Assembly: GCA_963735055.1 (NCBI GenBank) | Contig: CAVTJN010000019.1 | Coordinates: forward strand, 310,001-374,000 | Source of the DNA: JBBITI01 sp963735055 | GTDB lineage: Bacteria > Chloroflexota > Dehalococcoidia > Dehalococcoidales > UBA2162 | DNA: 64,000 nucleotides | Direction: 5' to 3' | Shown here: positions 1-8,766 of the stretch, piece after piece | How positions within the stretch are numbered: the stretch's first letter is position 1 | How the letters are laid out: every line of letters starts with the position of its first letter | Notes under the pieces: model-generated | What the model was told of the DNA's origin: nothing | Database searches by the model: none | What the model saw: the letters and a program-made list of their open reading frames with translations, nothing else | Program-made: the position numbers and the translations under genes

Positions 1-347
1 CGTCCACGTTTGACACCGCCTCGCTGAAAGATGTCAAGGTATACGGCAAGTCCACTAGGGCCGCCATCAAGGCCAGGACCCGGCTGATGAACATTGCCGG
101 GGTGACTTACGATTTGATCGAGCCGGTTGAGGGCCAAGCCATCTACAAGGAGTCTCTGGAGCGGCGGGGCGAGGGCGTGATCAACCTTACCTTCGACGTG
201 GCCGATCTCGAGCAGGAGACGGCCCGGCTGGCGGCGAAGGGGGTCGCGGTCGTTTTCAGCGGGAAGCCGCCAAGGGGCCCCGCCTTTGCTTACCTGGACA
301 CCCGCAAGGACGGCGGTGATGTCATGATAAAGCTGGTACAGCGCTGA
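1..347 (+). CDS. VOC-superfamily protein (glyoxalase/epimerase-like), 5' end cut by window
   Basis: The reading frame is open from the first bases (codons begin at position 3) to a TGA at 345-347, so the start lies outside the window. The visible C-terminal 114 residues have the alternating strand/helix pattern of a vicinal-oxygen-chelate module. The segment INLTFDV followed by an acidic helix and a strand with AKGV is typical of methylmalonyl-CoA epimerase or glyoxalase-like proteins. A likely metal-ligand position near the C-terminus cannot be assigned with confidence. It ends 56 bases before an E1-beta subunit gene on the same strand, so the two may be cotranscribed. The substrate is unknown. 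Confidence 0.7.
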   Translation, partial: STFDTASLKDVKVYGKSTRAAIKARTRLMNIAGVTYDLIEPVEGQAIYKESLERRGEGVINLTFDVADLEQETARLAAKGVAVVFSGKPPRGPAFAYLDTRKDGGDVMIKLVQR

Positions 348-403
348 TCTGTTGACCGGCCGGCGAAGCCGGCGAAGACGTTTTCGCCCAGGCAGGGAAT
401 GAA

Positions 404-1376
404 ATGAAAGAGCTGATGTTCACCCAGGCGGAAAGCCAGGCGTTCGACGAGGAGATGGCGCGTGATCCGAACGTGTTCATCCTGGGGGAAGACATCGGTC
501 TCTACTGGGGCGGCCCCTTCGGGCAGTTCCGCGGCCTGATCGAAAAATACGGACCGCAACGCGTCCGTGAGACGCCCGTTTCCGAGAAGGCGATCCTTGG
601 GGGTGGGATCGGGGCGGCGGCGGTTGGGATGCGGCCCTGCGCCGCCATGATGTTCGTTGATTTCCTGGGCTGCGCCTTCGATGAGATGATCAACCAGCTC
701 CAGATGCGCTACATGTTCGGCGGCAAGATCAAACTGCCGCTGACGATTCTGGCGAGTATCGGGGCGGGGTTCGGCGACGCCGCCCAGCACTCCAAGTCGA
801 TGCTCGGCCTGCTCATGGGGGTAAAGGGCCTCAAGATCGTCGTCCCCTCCATGCCTTACGACGCTAAAGGCCTGTTGAAGACGAGCATCCGTGATGATAA
901 TCCGGTACTGTTTCTGTCAGATAAGAAGCTGACGCCGGTCAAACAGCCGATACCCGACGAGGAGTATCTTATTCCGCTGGGGAAGGGCGATATCAAGCGC
1001 CCGGGGAAAGATGTCACTGTGGTGGCGCTGGCCTACATGGTACACGTGGCGCTGGCCGCCGCCGCGGAACTGCAGAAGGAGGGCATCAGCGTCGAGGTGG
1101 TCGACCCCCGCACCCTGGTGCCCCTCGACAAGCAGACGATCCTCGATTCGGTGAAAAAGACCGGCCGGCTGGTGACCATCTGCGAGGAGCCCAAGACCGG
1201 CAGTTCGTCGGCCCAGATTGCGGCGATGGTGGCCGAGGAAGGCTTCGACTATCTCGACGTGCCGCTCGAAGATCGTGGCCTGCCCGGATACGCCTGTTCC
1301 CTATTCGCCGGTGCTGGAAAAGTACTACATGCCGGATGAAGCCCGCCTGATCAAAGCCATCAGGGAAATCCTGTAG
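404..1376 (+). CDS. 2-oxoacid dehydrogenase E1 component, beta subunit (one frameshift)
   Basis: This is a transketolase-like E1-beta subunit of pyruvate, acetoin or branched-chain 2-oxoacid dehydrogenase, which binds thiamine diphosphate together with an alpha subunit. Family marks are LGEDIG near residue 27, RETPVSE near residue 56, and the C-terminal transketolase domain (VVDPRTLVPLD). The open frame from 404 stops at 1339 with an unrelated tail. One frame over, the expected ending (PDTPVPYSPVLE then YYMPDEARLIKAIREIL) continues to a TAG at 1374-1376. One extra base near 1266-1270 explains this, and its removal gives 323 residues, the usual length. The alpha subunit is not visible, probably upstream. 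SD-like AGGGAA precedes the ATG. Confidence 0.85.
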
Positions 1377-1725
1377 CCGATATCACCGGCGGCTGCTTCT
1401 TGCCGGCCCGCGGTCATACCATCACAGCATCTCTTGGATCCACCTGCACGGTGGCGTCGCGTTCGAAACTTGGAGATATCGACAGATATTCAGCGAAAAT
1501 CGAGGCGTTACCACTGGATCAGCGATACCAATGATCTCCCATCGTCTCCTTTCCCTCTTGTATGCCGTTGGCCCAATTTGACACTATCGTCCTGGTACTA
1601 GTATTATGACATCGATATTACTGGTAACTTATTACTACTGAAATGGTAACAGTACAACGCTGGATGTTCTGGTCTGGAGTCTCGAATTCCGCAGGCTGTC
1701 GCGAAATGGTATTTCAGCGCTGCGG
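1377..1725. other. Intergenic region holding the padR promoter and candidate operators
   Basis: No convincing coding region lies here. The distal half carries a sigma70-type promoter (1578-1607) overlapped by a dyad (1600-1622). It also carries two direct GGTAAC repeats at 1623-1628 and 1645-1650, spaced 22 bp. The proximal half (1377-1570) shows nothing recognisable. Confidence 0.5.
1578..1607 (+). promoter_or_regulatory. Promoter of the padR operon with overlapping dyad
   Basis: TTGACA at 1578-1583 and TATTAT at 1602-1607 are separated by 18 bp. The -10 box lies inside an imperfect palindrome at 1600-1622 with half-sites AGTAnTAT and ATAnTACT, a plausible site for PadR autorepression. The function is inferred from position. 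Confidence 0.55.
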
Positions 1726-1739
1726 CGGAGGGTGCATCC

Positions 1740-2112
1740 GTGGTTGAAGTTGTTGAAGCCATCAAGAAGTTCCAGAAGGAGCTGAACGGCGGCACCTCTG
1801 CCCTCGTTCTGCTCGGCGTTCTGGACCGCGCCGACCGTTCCGATGTACGGCTACCAGATTGCCAAGCTGATCGAGGCGCGCTCGGGAGACGTCGATATCA
1901 TGAAGCAGGGGGCGCTCTATCCGGTGCTGCGGTCGCTGGAAAGCGCCGGCCTGCTGGAAAGCCGTGTGGAACCTTCGGTTTCCAGCCCGCCGCGGCGCTA
2001 CTATACGATCACCGGTCCCGGGCGCGACACACTCGCCAAATGGCGGGAGATCTGGGACCAGACACGTGACCTTGTCGATGCCGTCTTCAAAGGGGGGAAC
2101 GATGTTCAATAG
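1740..2112 (+). CDS. PadR-family transcriptional regulator (one frameshift)
   Basis: This is a winged-helix repressor of the PadR type. The GTG start at 1740 has a strong GGAGGG seven bases upstream. The first 34 residues (KKFQKELNGG, LVLLGVLDRA) run in one frame. The classic PadR signature MYGYQIAKLIE, then QGALYPVLRSLESAGLL and RRYYTIT, continues one frame over from 1843. A single extra base near 1837 joins them into about 123 residues, normal for the family. The stop overlaps the ATG of the next gene by 11 bases, so the pair is translationally coupled. PadR proteins usually regulate their own operon; a dyad overlaps the promoter upstream. Confidence 0.85.
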
Positions 2113-3022
2113 CGTAGAGGAGTACCTGGCCGAACTGAGGAAAGAGCTCTCGGAGAGCGACCGGGCGACCATTCAGGATGCGTTGTCCGATGCCGAGGAG
2201 TACCTGCGGACCGCCTTGAGTAACTTACCCGCCGGGAACCCCGAGACTGATGCCGTAGCGCTGGAATCGGTCATAGGCAAGTACGGCACTCCGGCAGAGG
2301 TCGCCGCCGCCTACCGGCAGATTGAGTCACGTGCGCCCTCCACCCTGGCCGCCCTTCAGAATACGGAGACCCGGGCGGAAGCGGCGCGGCCGGCGGTGAG
2401 AGATGGACGCCCGTTCTACAGCCGCTTTTTCGGCATCTTCGCTGAACCGAGGGCGTGGGGGTCGTTCCTGTACCTGCTGTTTACCCTGGCCACGGGCATC
2501 ATATACTTCACCTGGGTGGTGACCGGGATATCGGTATCCTTCGGCCTTCTGGTTCTGGTAATCGGCCTGCCTATCGCCGGGCTGTTCCTGCTATCCGTCA
2601 GGGGCATCGCTTTGATCGAGGGACGATTGGTCGAAGCCCTGTTGGGCGTCAGGATGCCCCGCCGCCCCCGGTTTGCGGGCAAGACCGGCATCTGGCAACG
2701 GTTCAAGAACCTGGTCACGGACAGGCATACCTGGTTCTCGATGGTCTACATGCTGCTGCAGATGCCGCTGGGCGTCATCTACTTCTCGCTGTTCGTCACG
2801 CTGTTGTCGGTCGCCCTGGCGCTGGTCGCGTGGCCGGTCGTCGCCGTCGCCATGGGACTGCCGCTGTTCGTCATCGCGTCTCAACAGTACTACGCCACCG
2901 GACTGCTGATTCCGATATCCATTGTCGCCGGGGCGCTGTTGTTGACGGCTACGATGCACCTGGCGAAGGCCATTGGCAAAGCGCACGGGGAGATGGCCAA
3001 GACCCTGCTGGTAAGACCTTAG
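2102..3022 (+). CDS. HAAS (DUF1700)-domain membrane protein with sensor-type transmembrane region
   Basis: A 306-residue membrane protein. The N-terminal ~90 residues (FNSVEEYLAELRKEL, then an acidic helix with DALSDAEEYL) match the HAAS/DUF1700 helical domain that accompanies PadR regulators. A linker and two pairs of hydrophobic segments follow (about residues 120-185 and 210-285), each pair beginning with an aromatic FYSRF/WQRF-like entry, as in the putative sensor domain of actinobacterial and Chloroflexi proteins. I start at ATG 2102, not further upstream, because it sits at the padR stop and begins with the domain. It probably senses envelope state and signals to PadR; that role is inferred from family context. 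Confidence 0.75.
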   Translation: MFNSVEEYLAELRKELSESDRATIQDALSDAEEYLRTALSNLPAGNPETDAVALESVIGKYGTPAEVAAAYRQIESRAPSTLAALQNTETRAEAARPAVRDGRPFYSRFFGIFAEPRAWGSFLYLLFTLATGIIYFTWVVTGISVSFGLLVLVIGLPIAGLFLLSVRGIALIEGRLVEALLGVRMPRRPRFAGKTGIWQRFKNLVTDRHTWFSMVYMLLQMPLGVIYFSLFVTLLSVALALVAWPVVAVAMGLPLFVIASQQYYATGLLIPISIVAGALLLTATMHLAKAIGKAHGEMAKTLLVRP

Positions 3023-3047
3023 GAAAGCCGGTCAACGGAGGACATCG

Positions 3048-3953
3048 ATGAAACGACGGTCATTTTGCACTGCATTAGCCTCAATCGCCATCGCGGCCGG
3101 CATGCTGCTGGCCGGATGCGGCTGGCTGGTCACCACCAGGGATTCCGGGGTGTTGACCACCCGGGATTTTGACTTCACCGATTTCAGCGCTGTGGAGGTC
3201 GGGAGCGCCTTCACCGTCGATATCTCCCCTTCCGACACTTACAGCGTGAAGGTGACCACGCAGGAAGGCCTTTTTAAACAGGTGAAAGTGGTCAAGACTG
3301 GTGATACGCTCAAGATCAGTCTGGACTGGCCGGGTGTCTTCTTCGGCGCCCGGGTCCTGCAGGCCAGGATAACCATGCCCGAACTCAAGAGCCTGGAGCT
3401 TTCGGGGGCCACAACAGGAACGGTCAGGGGTTTTAAGTCTGCCGCTGGTCTCGATTCCCGGATTTCGGGCGCCAGCACCCTCGACCTGAACGTGGAAACG
3501 GGGGATTTCACCGGGGAGATATCCGGCGCGAGCCACCTGACTGCGAGGATCAAGAGTATCAGCGCCCATATCGAGTTGTCGGGAGCCAGTTCGTTTGCGG
3601 GGGACGTGGAGACCAACGACTTCGTTTGTCAGGCATCCGGCGCCAGTGACTTTACGGGTAGTGTCAAGGCCTCGAGCACGATGGTGCGTCTTGCGGGGGC
3701 CAGCGACGTTCAGTTGACCGGATCCGGAGGGGACCTGAAGTTGACCGGCTCGGGAGCAAGCGCCGCCCGGCTGGCGGGCTTCAGTGTCAGGAACGCCGAC
3801 ATCGATCTGAGCGGCGCCTCCCGTGGCGACGTGGATGCGGGGGGAAGGCTTGACGTCTCCCTGAGCGGCGCTTCCGAACTCAAGTACGGCGGCAGTCCCA
3901 CGCTTGGTAACCGGATGGATATCACCGGCGGTTCGACGCTCGAACACCGGTAG
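3048..3953 (+). CDS. GIN/toastrack-domain (DUF2807) lipoprotein
   Basis: A 301-residue exported lipoprotein. Residues 1-24 form a signal peptide ending in a lipobox (LLAGC). The rest is a repetitive beta structure with the recurring motif SGAS, e.g. LSGATTGTV, ISGASTLDL, LSGASSFAG, characteristic of the GIN/DUF2807 auto-transporter-like beta-helix. It follows the HAAS membrane protein by 25 bases with SD GGAGG ahead of the ATG, making it the third gene of the padR operon. PadR-HAAS-toastrack sets are known as envelope-stress modules; the ligand is unknown. Confidence 0.85.
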   Translation: MKRRSFCTALASIAIAAGMLLAGCGWLVTTRDSGVLTTRDFDFTDFSAVEVGSAFTVDISPSDTYSVKVTTQEGLFKQVKVVKTGDTLKISLDWPGVFFGARVLQARITMPELKSLELSGATTGTVRGFKSAAGLDSRISGASTLDLNVETGDFTGEISGASHLTARIKSISAHIELSGASSFAGDVETNDFVCQASGASDFTGSVKASSTMVRLAGASDVQLTGSGGDLKLTGSGASAARLAGFSVRNADIDLSGASRGDVDAGGRLDVSLSGASELKYGGSPTLGNRMDITGGSTLEHR

Positions 3954-4021
3954 GCCGGCGACATCTTGTGACGGGCCGTTCACGGGTGTGCTAGACTCGC
4001 ATCAATGAGAGGCGTGAGAAC

Positions 4022-4204
4022 ATGACCGGCGACACCGGTTCCAAAGACCTGTGCCGGTCTTGCCGGAAAGCTTTTGAGTGCATGGGGCAGGGGGTATTCG
4101 GGACCGAATTCTGCACCGAATGGCAACCCCCGCCTTCAGAAGCGGCGAAGTCGTCCCACCCCGCCCCCTCCCCCCCACCATTGCCCGCTGACCACCCTGC
4201 CTGA
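4022..4204 (+). CDS. Small cysteine-rich hypothetical protein
   Basis: A 60-residue reading frame with an N-terminal cysteine cluster (CRSCRKAFEC, then FGTEFC) followed by a proline-rich tail. The spacing suggests a small metal-binding knuckle, but I do not recognise a family. A purine-rich GAGAGGCGTGAGAA precedes the ATG. It lies alone between the GIN lipoprotein and a convergent minus-strand operon. The low-complexity C-terminus lowers confidence that the whole frame is translated. Confidence 0.4.
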   Translation: MTGDTGSKDLCRSCRKAFECMGQGVFGTEFCTEWQPPPSEAAKSSHPAPSPPPLPADHPA

Positions 4205-4223
4205 ACCCGGGGTAGAACCCCCA

Positions 4224-4553
4224 TCATCTCTCGATAACGGCGATGGTGTCGTACTGGGCCGCCAGCTTAATCTCGAATTCGTTGTTGCGCCAGGTCTGAC
4301 GCATTTCCTGGGTTGCCGCCGCGCACTCCGGACTGCTTGGGAAAGCATCCATCGCCTTCTGATCTCTGAACTCGTACACGGTCAAGTATCTTGCCTGCCC
4401 CGGGGGACCCTTGAGTAGCCGGTAGCGGGTGGCCCCCAGCATGCCCTCGTACTTGAGACACATCGGAATATGGACCTTGTTGTACCATTGGTTGTATTGT
4501 TCGTCGACTTCCGTCCGGCAATCGACCATCACCATGTTTATCGCCGTTGTCAA
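4224..4553 (-). CDS. EthD/NIPSNAP-like dimeric alpha-beta barrel protein
   Basis: A 109-residue protein with the ferredoxin-like fold pattern of the dimeric alpha-beta barrel superfamily. It shows a beta strand at MVMVDC, then DEQYNQWYNKVHIPMCLKY (the WYNKVHIP element is typical of EthD/DUF4286-type proteins), then RYLTVYEF and a helix. It is the last gene of the minus-strand operon starting at 7914, 43 bases after the dehydrogenase gene. Such proteins often act in small-molecule degradation or monooxygenation, but no substrate can be named. Confidence 0.65.
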   Translation of the reverse strand: MTTAINMVMVDCRTEVDEQYNQWYNKVHIPMCLKYEGMLGATRYRLLKGPPGQARYLTVYEFRDQKAMDAFPSSPECAAATQEMRQTWRNNEFEIKLAAQYDTIAVIER

Positions 4554-4596
4554 TTTGATACCCTCCGCGGCCCGGTGTCTTCCCCGCCCCTCCGGC

Positions 4597-5487
4597 TTAT
4601 TCTTCCTGCGCCTGACCGGCCAGGTCCCGCCATATCTTCCACATCTCCGACGTGTCCGCCCGCCCCAATCCCCGCCCCTGGGCCATTTCGTTCATCTGCT
4701 GGCTGACCTTGGACAGCGGAGGCGCCGCCCCGGCGTCCTCGGCCATCTCAATGGCCAGCTTCACGTCCTTGGCGAGCAGGTCTACCTGAAAAGTCGGGTC
4801 CTCATAGCGGCCGTTCGCGATCCGCTGTCCCAGCTCCTTGAAGAGCCCGCTCACGGTGGCCGCCTGACTGGCTGAAATGGTCTCGTAAAGCATTTTCTGG
4901 GGGATACCGACCCTCTCCGCCACGGCCATCATTTCGGCGGTCATGCCGTTGATCGCCGAAAACATCATCTGGTTGAGCAGCTTCACCTTGTCACCGGACC
5001 CTGGGGGTCCGATGTGGAACACGTTCCGGGCGAACAACTTCAGGATATCGACGCACCGCGCCAGATGCTCTGGGTCACCGCCGACGGGCAGCGACCATTC
5101 CCCGACGGCGGCCGGTCTTCCCAGCACCGGGGCGTCAAGATACGCCACCCCCTTTCGACCGCTTGCCGCCGCCATCCGCTCCGTGGTGCGCGGGTCGACG
5201 GTGCTTAGATCAACTATGATCATCCCCGGTCGTGCTTGGGCCAGCAGGCCCCCCGCTCCCCTCACCGCCTCTTCCACCTGCCCCGGCCCGGGCAGGAACA
5301 TCAGCACTACCTCCGCCCTATCGGCGATCATTTCCGGACTCGATGCCACGGCGGCACCGAGGTTCGCCACCCTTGCCAGGGCCTCCTTGGAGACATCGAA
5401 AACGTGCAATTGGTGTCCCCCGTTCAGTATCCGGGGCGCCACCGTCCTGCCCATGACCCCCACCCCGATCAACCCGACCCGTCTCAT
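4597..5487 (-). CDS. NAD(P)-dependent beta-hydroxyacid dehydrogenase (3-hydroxyisobutyrate dehydrogenase family)
   Basis: A 296-residue two-domain enzyme. The N-terminus carries the Rossmann motif GLIGVGVMGRTVAPRIL. Substrate-binding residues DAPVLGRPAAV and the catalytic lysine region GDKVKLLNQMM (lysine near residue 170) match the beta-hydroxyacid dehydrogenase family (MmsB, GarR, glyoxylate reductase). The helical C-terminal half has KDVKLAIEMAEDAG. The start overlaps the stop of the upstream epimerase by four bases (ATGA), indicating coupled translation. The substrate is probably a short beta-hydroxy acid from the pathway this operon serves. Confidence 0.85.
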   Translation of the reverse strand: MRRVGLIGVGVMGRTVAPRILNGGHQLHVFDVSKEALARVANLGAAVASSPEMIADRAEVVLMFLPGPGQVEEAVRGAGGLLAQARPGMIIVDLSTVDPRTTERMAAASGRKGVAYLDAPVLGRPAAVGEWSLPVGGDPEHLARCVDILKLFARNVFHIGPPGSGDKVKLLNQMMFSAINGMTAEMMAVAERVGIPQKMLYETISASQAATVSGLFKELGQRIANGRYEDPTFQVDLLAKDVKLAIEMAEDAGAAPPLSKVSQQMNEMAQGRGLGRADTSEMWKIWRDLAGQAQEE

Positions 5488-6428
5488 TGCGGTCCCGTTG
5501 TGCGTCTCGTGTCTCGCGCCGACACGATGTCGATATGCTCCCGTACCGCCGCTTCGATGGTGTAGTCCGGCGCCCAGCCGATTTCGCTGCGGGCGGGCGC
5601 ATCATCATAGGCGGTCGGGAATGGCGACAGGTTCTGGCCCCCTTCCTCAAGGATTATCCGGGCCTCCGGACGGAACTCTCGGGCGATCTCGACGACCTCC
5701 CTGATCGAATGCACCCCGCCGGCGATGTTGTAGATCCGCTGGTTGGGTTCGGTCGCGTTCCACAGCGTCATGATCGCCTTCACCGCATCCTTAACGTAGA
5801 GCCAGTCACCCTTTTCATCCGGGTTGGGGACGGAAATGGGTTCTCCCCTGGCGATCGCTTCCAGGACCAGGGAGGAGTAGACGGCCGTGATCCCGCGGGT
5901 CCGCCCCGGACCGAATACCCAGGTGAACCGCAGTCCCCGTGTGTCTAGGCCGTGCTTGCGGGCATACCACCGCATCAAATGCTCCGAGGCGAGCTTGGTC
6001 TGACCGTACACCGTCTCCGGATTCTTGACTGCCTGGTCTTGCACCGGCTCGGCCGCGTCGCGGCCGAACACCGAAATGGAACTGATCATCAGGAACCGCT
6101 GTGCCTTGACCGCGAGTGACGCGTCCAGCAGCGTCTGGGTGGAATTGAAGTTGACGTTGAACCCCATCACCGGATTCTCCTCACACGGACCGGCCAGGAT
6201 TGCCCCCAGGTGGATAATCCCTTCCGGGCGATGCGTCATCATGGTGCGGTAGAGGTCTGCCGGTGATGCCAGGTCCCCCCGTATGTAGGTGATGCGGCCG
6301 GCCACTCCGGCCAGTGTCTCCGGCGCCGCCGGGAGATCGAACACGATCACCTCCGTCCCGCTTTGCAGCAGGCGCGGCACCAGGTAGGACCCGATGAAAC
6401 CCGCCCCACCCGTGACTAGAACTCTCAC
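5484..6428 (-). CDS. NAD-dependent epimerase/dehydratase (extended SDR)
   Basis: A 314-residue extended short-chain dehydrogenase. The dinucleotide-binding motif GGAGFIGSYLV is at residues 7-17, the strand-3 acid is in GDLASP, and the catalytic YxxxK is in VYGQTKLASEH near residue 141, with a preceding SSISVFG serine. The length and C-terminal substrate domain fit sugar-nucleotide or sugar-acid epimerases. It follows the LarA-like gene by 58 bases and overlaps the next gene by four. With a racemase-like and a hydroxyacid dehydrogenase gene, an uptake/oxidation route for a sugar acid is plausible. Confidence 0.82.
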   Translation of the reverse strand: MRVLVTGGAGFIGSYLVPRLLQSGTEVIVFDLPAAPETLAGVAGRITYIRGDLASPADLYRTMMTHRPEGIIHLGAILAGPCEENPVMGFNVNFNSTQTLLDASLAVKAQRFLMISSISVFGRDAAEPVQDQAVKNPETVYGQTKLASEHLMRWYARKHGLDTRGLRFTWVFGPGRTRGITAVYSSLVLEAIARGEPISVPNPDEKGDWLYVKDAVKAIMTLWNATEPNQRIYNIAGGVHSIREVVEIAREFRPEARIILEEGGQNLSPFPTAYDDAPARSEIGWAPDYTIEAAVREHIDIVSARDTRRTTGPQ

Positions 6429-6486
6429 CGGCGAGCCCTCCTTTCCCTATGGCGATCCGTTCCGGCCCGCCATCCTGGAAACCCGT

Positions 6487-7914
6487 TCATGATTTCCGGT
6501 GCAGGTGCACCCCCACCCCGCCCGAAAACGCCTCCGGCGTGCACAGAATCCGCGGCCGCGCCCCCACCAGTTTCCGGGCGCCCGCCATCGCCTCTTCAAA
6601 GGTCCTTACCGGCGTGAACCCCATCCCCCGCGCATACCCCGGTGCTTGGGCGCCCACGATATAGACCGCCGGACAGTGGAGTAGCGGCAGGCTTCCCCCG
6701 CTGACCATGGACATGCCGTGAAACGGATGGTAGGCGTAGTCGTTGGAATAGCGGAAACAGTATTCCGGATCACTGGCGATCCTCAAGGCATCGGCCGACT
6801 CCAGGAACTCCGCCGCCGTACAGTACTTCTGCAAAGCGTCGTATGTCTCGCGGTATGATGGGAACCAGGCCTCGTTGAACCAACCGTCGCAGACCGCCGC
6901 GGCAATGATCACCGCCCCCTCGCGCAGAGCGTGCCAGCAGCGCGATAACTGTCCGCCGATGGCCAGGCTCATCAGGATCGGATTGCTTCCCATACCGGGA
7001 CCGTAGTGAAAGTCACGCGGCAGACCCATCACCAGTACGTCCGCCGGCTCCCTCGCGGCCAGTTCGATGTTCGTCCGCTGGTTCGCCAGCGGCCAGGTCG
7101 CCGCCTCCACCTCGTCCAGATCGCCCGCTTTGACATCCAGAACCTGCGACCGCTGCCCGATCACCGCGTCCACGGCAAAGAATCGCTTGCCGGTCGCTTT
7201 CTGCATCGCCTGTCCGATTGAGTGGAATTGACGGCGCATGTGCGAGTCGGTGCCGGCCCCCAGCCAGTCGCTGCGGTGCATGGTGGCGGGGCGGTGGTGG
7301 GCGGCGATCGACCTCCTCCCGGTTATCCCGGTGGCGATCATCTTGTAGCCGCCGCTGTAGCCGCCGTAGGGGTTGCCGGCGCAATGGCCGACAGTTATCG
7401 GCAGGTCGGCCTCCGCTATCAAACGGTTGCACTGCACCGGGTTTCCCATGGCGTCCGTTCCGAAATCGCACATGTCGGGCGCTTCGGCGTCATGATTGAC
7501 CAGCCGGTCCGGCCAGAACCGGTCCACTATTTCCTTCCCCAGGTAGGAATACCATTCCTCCACCGTGTTCTTCCGGTGCAGGCCGCCGCAGCACAGCAGC
7601 ACGATATTCTCCAGGCTCGTGCCGGCTTTGAGGAGTTCTTCAACGACCAGCGGGATCGCCACCCGGCGGTGGCTGTCCCGCTGTGTGCCCCCCTTCACCC
7701 GGTCGGGAAAACCGATCACCACCCTCCTCCCCGCTCCCCCCATCTCCCGCAACGGGGGAAACCCCAGCGGCTTTTCGAGGGCCGCCCGGGTGGTGTCGTA
7801 CGGGTTAACCGCCGGCGGGTCGGTGTAGGTTTCTCCGTAGCGGACCACCTCCGCCGAATCCGGCAGATCGACCGACAGGTAGCCGTCCCCGTAGTCGAGT
7901 TTAACGCCCTTCAT
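6487..7914 (-). CDS. LarA-family (DUF2088) nickel-pincer enzyme homologue
   Basis: A 475-residue protein of the lactate racemase LarA superfamily, whose members use a nickel-pincer nucleotide to racemise or epimerise 2-hydroxy acids by hydride transfer. The diagnostic residues are present: His113 in CGGLHRKN, His177 in VGHCAGNPYGG, Lys191 in YSGGYKMIATG (the cofactor-attachment lysine position) and His206/207 in AAHHRP. No larB, larC or larE cofactor genes are in the window. It is the first gene of a four-gene minus-strand operon. The substrate is not lactate by default: the family has many 2-hydroxy-acid specificities. Confidence 0.8.
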   Translation of the reverse strand: MKGVKLDYGDGYLSVDLPDSAEVVRYGETYTDPPAVNPYDTTRAALEKPLGFPPLREMGGAGRRVVIGFPDRVKGGTQRDSHRRVAIPLVVEELLKAGTSLENIVLLCCGGLHRKNTVEEWYSYLGKEIVDRFWPDRLVNHDAEAPDMCDFGTDAMGNPVQCNRLIAEADLPITVGHCAGNPYGGYSGGYKMIATGITGRRSIAAHHRPATMHRSDWLGAGTDSHMRRQFHSIGQAMQKATGKRFFAVDAVIGQRSQVLDVKAGDLDEVEAATWPLANQRTNIELAAREPADVLVMGLPRDFHYGPGMGSNPILMSLAIGGQLSRCWHALREGAVIIAAAVCDGWFNEAWFPSYRETYDALQKYCTAAEFLESADALRIASDPEYCFRYSNDYAYHPFHGMSMVSGGSLPLLHCPAVYIVGAQAPGYARGMGFTPVRTFEEAMAGARKLVGARPRILCTPEAFSGGVGVHLHRKS

Positions 7915-7970
7915 TGAGAATCATCCCCAACGTCAGCCGCACCGGCCGGCCGTAGGCCGGCGCCTGCGCG

Positions 7971-8683
7971 CTATCCGTTGTTGCCGGGACCTGCGGGGAG
8001 CGCCAAACGGGCCTTGCGCTGTTCCAGGCGGGCCTGGGCCTGGGCGATGACGACGTCCTTTTCGACCTCGCCGTTCATCTCCCCCAGCGCTCGCTCAAAC
8101 CGGGCATCGGCCACATCCGCCCGCCGCTGGATCCGGTCGGCCACGGCGTCTATCGAGACATCGCTGCCCGCCGAGGCGATTTGGCCGGCCTGCCTGATGG
8201 CCTCGACGGCGCTTTCCTTGGCTTTGGTCGCCTTATCCATGGCTTCCAGGCGCTGCACCTGCTGTACCATATTCTGGTACCTGGTGCGGAGTGTCGATAC
8301 GGCTTCATTGAGGGCCTGTGCTGTCTTCTGTCCGGTGGCTATTTCCTCGTCTGTGGTGGTCATCCGCTGCTCCAGACCGATCAACCTTGCTTCCAGCGGA
8401 GTGGCCAGATAGTCATTCTCCGGTTTGTTGTCGCTCTAAAATGAAGTCGATGTTCTGGTTCAGCTCTTTGATTTGAGACCGGATCTGGTCCGTATCACGC
8501 TGTACCGTCCTCACGTGTCCGGCTGCCGCGGCTGACGCGTCCTCCAGGTCCTCCAGGGCGTTCTCCAGGTCTCTGACATACTGCTTGACCGCCCCGATCG
8601 AGTTCAGGTCCACTACCTTGTCCATCAGCGCGTGGGCTGCGCTCAGTGCTGCAATGCGTGCCTTCTGAAACAGATCCTGCCAT
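7971..8683 (-). CDS. PspA/IM30-family membrane-stress protein (two frameshifts)
   Basis: The reconstructed product is about 236 residues of almost continuous coiled coil, as in PspA/Vipp1 (ESCRT-III-like membrane-remodelling proteins). An ATG at 8683 has AAAGGAGG just upstream. The true N-terminus (DLFQKARIAALSAAHAL) is read after one extra base near 8675. The frame MDKVVDLNS to ERQQTGE (8625-8413) then needs another single-base correction near 8425 to reach NDYLATPLEARLIGLEQR and the rest, ending at 7971. With both extra bases removed, the length becomes a whole number of codons. It lies directly downstream of the TPM-domain gene and probably shares its transcript. Confidence 0.75.
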
Positions 8684-8723
8684 GGCTTTCCTCCTTTGTT
8701 TCCCCGTTTCTATTCGATATTAT

Positions 8724-8750
8724 CAGGTATTGCTGTTCCGGTAATACCTG
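8724..8750 (-). other. Hairpin between the TPM and PspA genes
   Basis: An 8-bp perfect stem (CAGGTATT/AATACCTG) with an 11-base loop lies between the TPM gene stop and the PspA start. It has no T-run, so it may be a processing or attenuation element and not a terminator. Confidence 0.35.
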
Positions 8751-8766
8751 CCTGATGACGTCCCGT

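Noticed and set aside
3081..3983. 300-residue minus-strand open frame
   Set aside because: Mirror of the GIN lipoprotein gene, which has signal peptide, lipobox and repeats in the plus frame.
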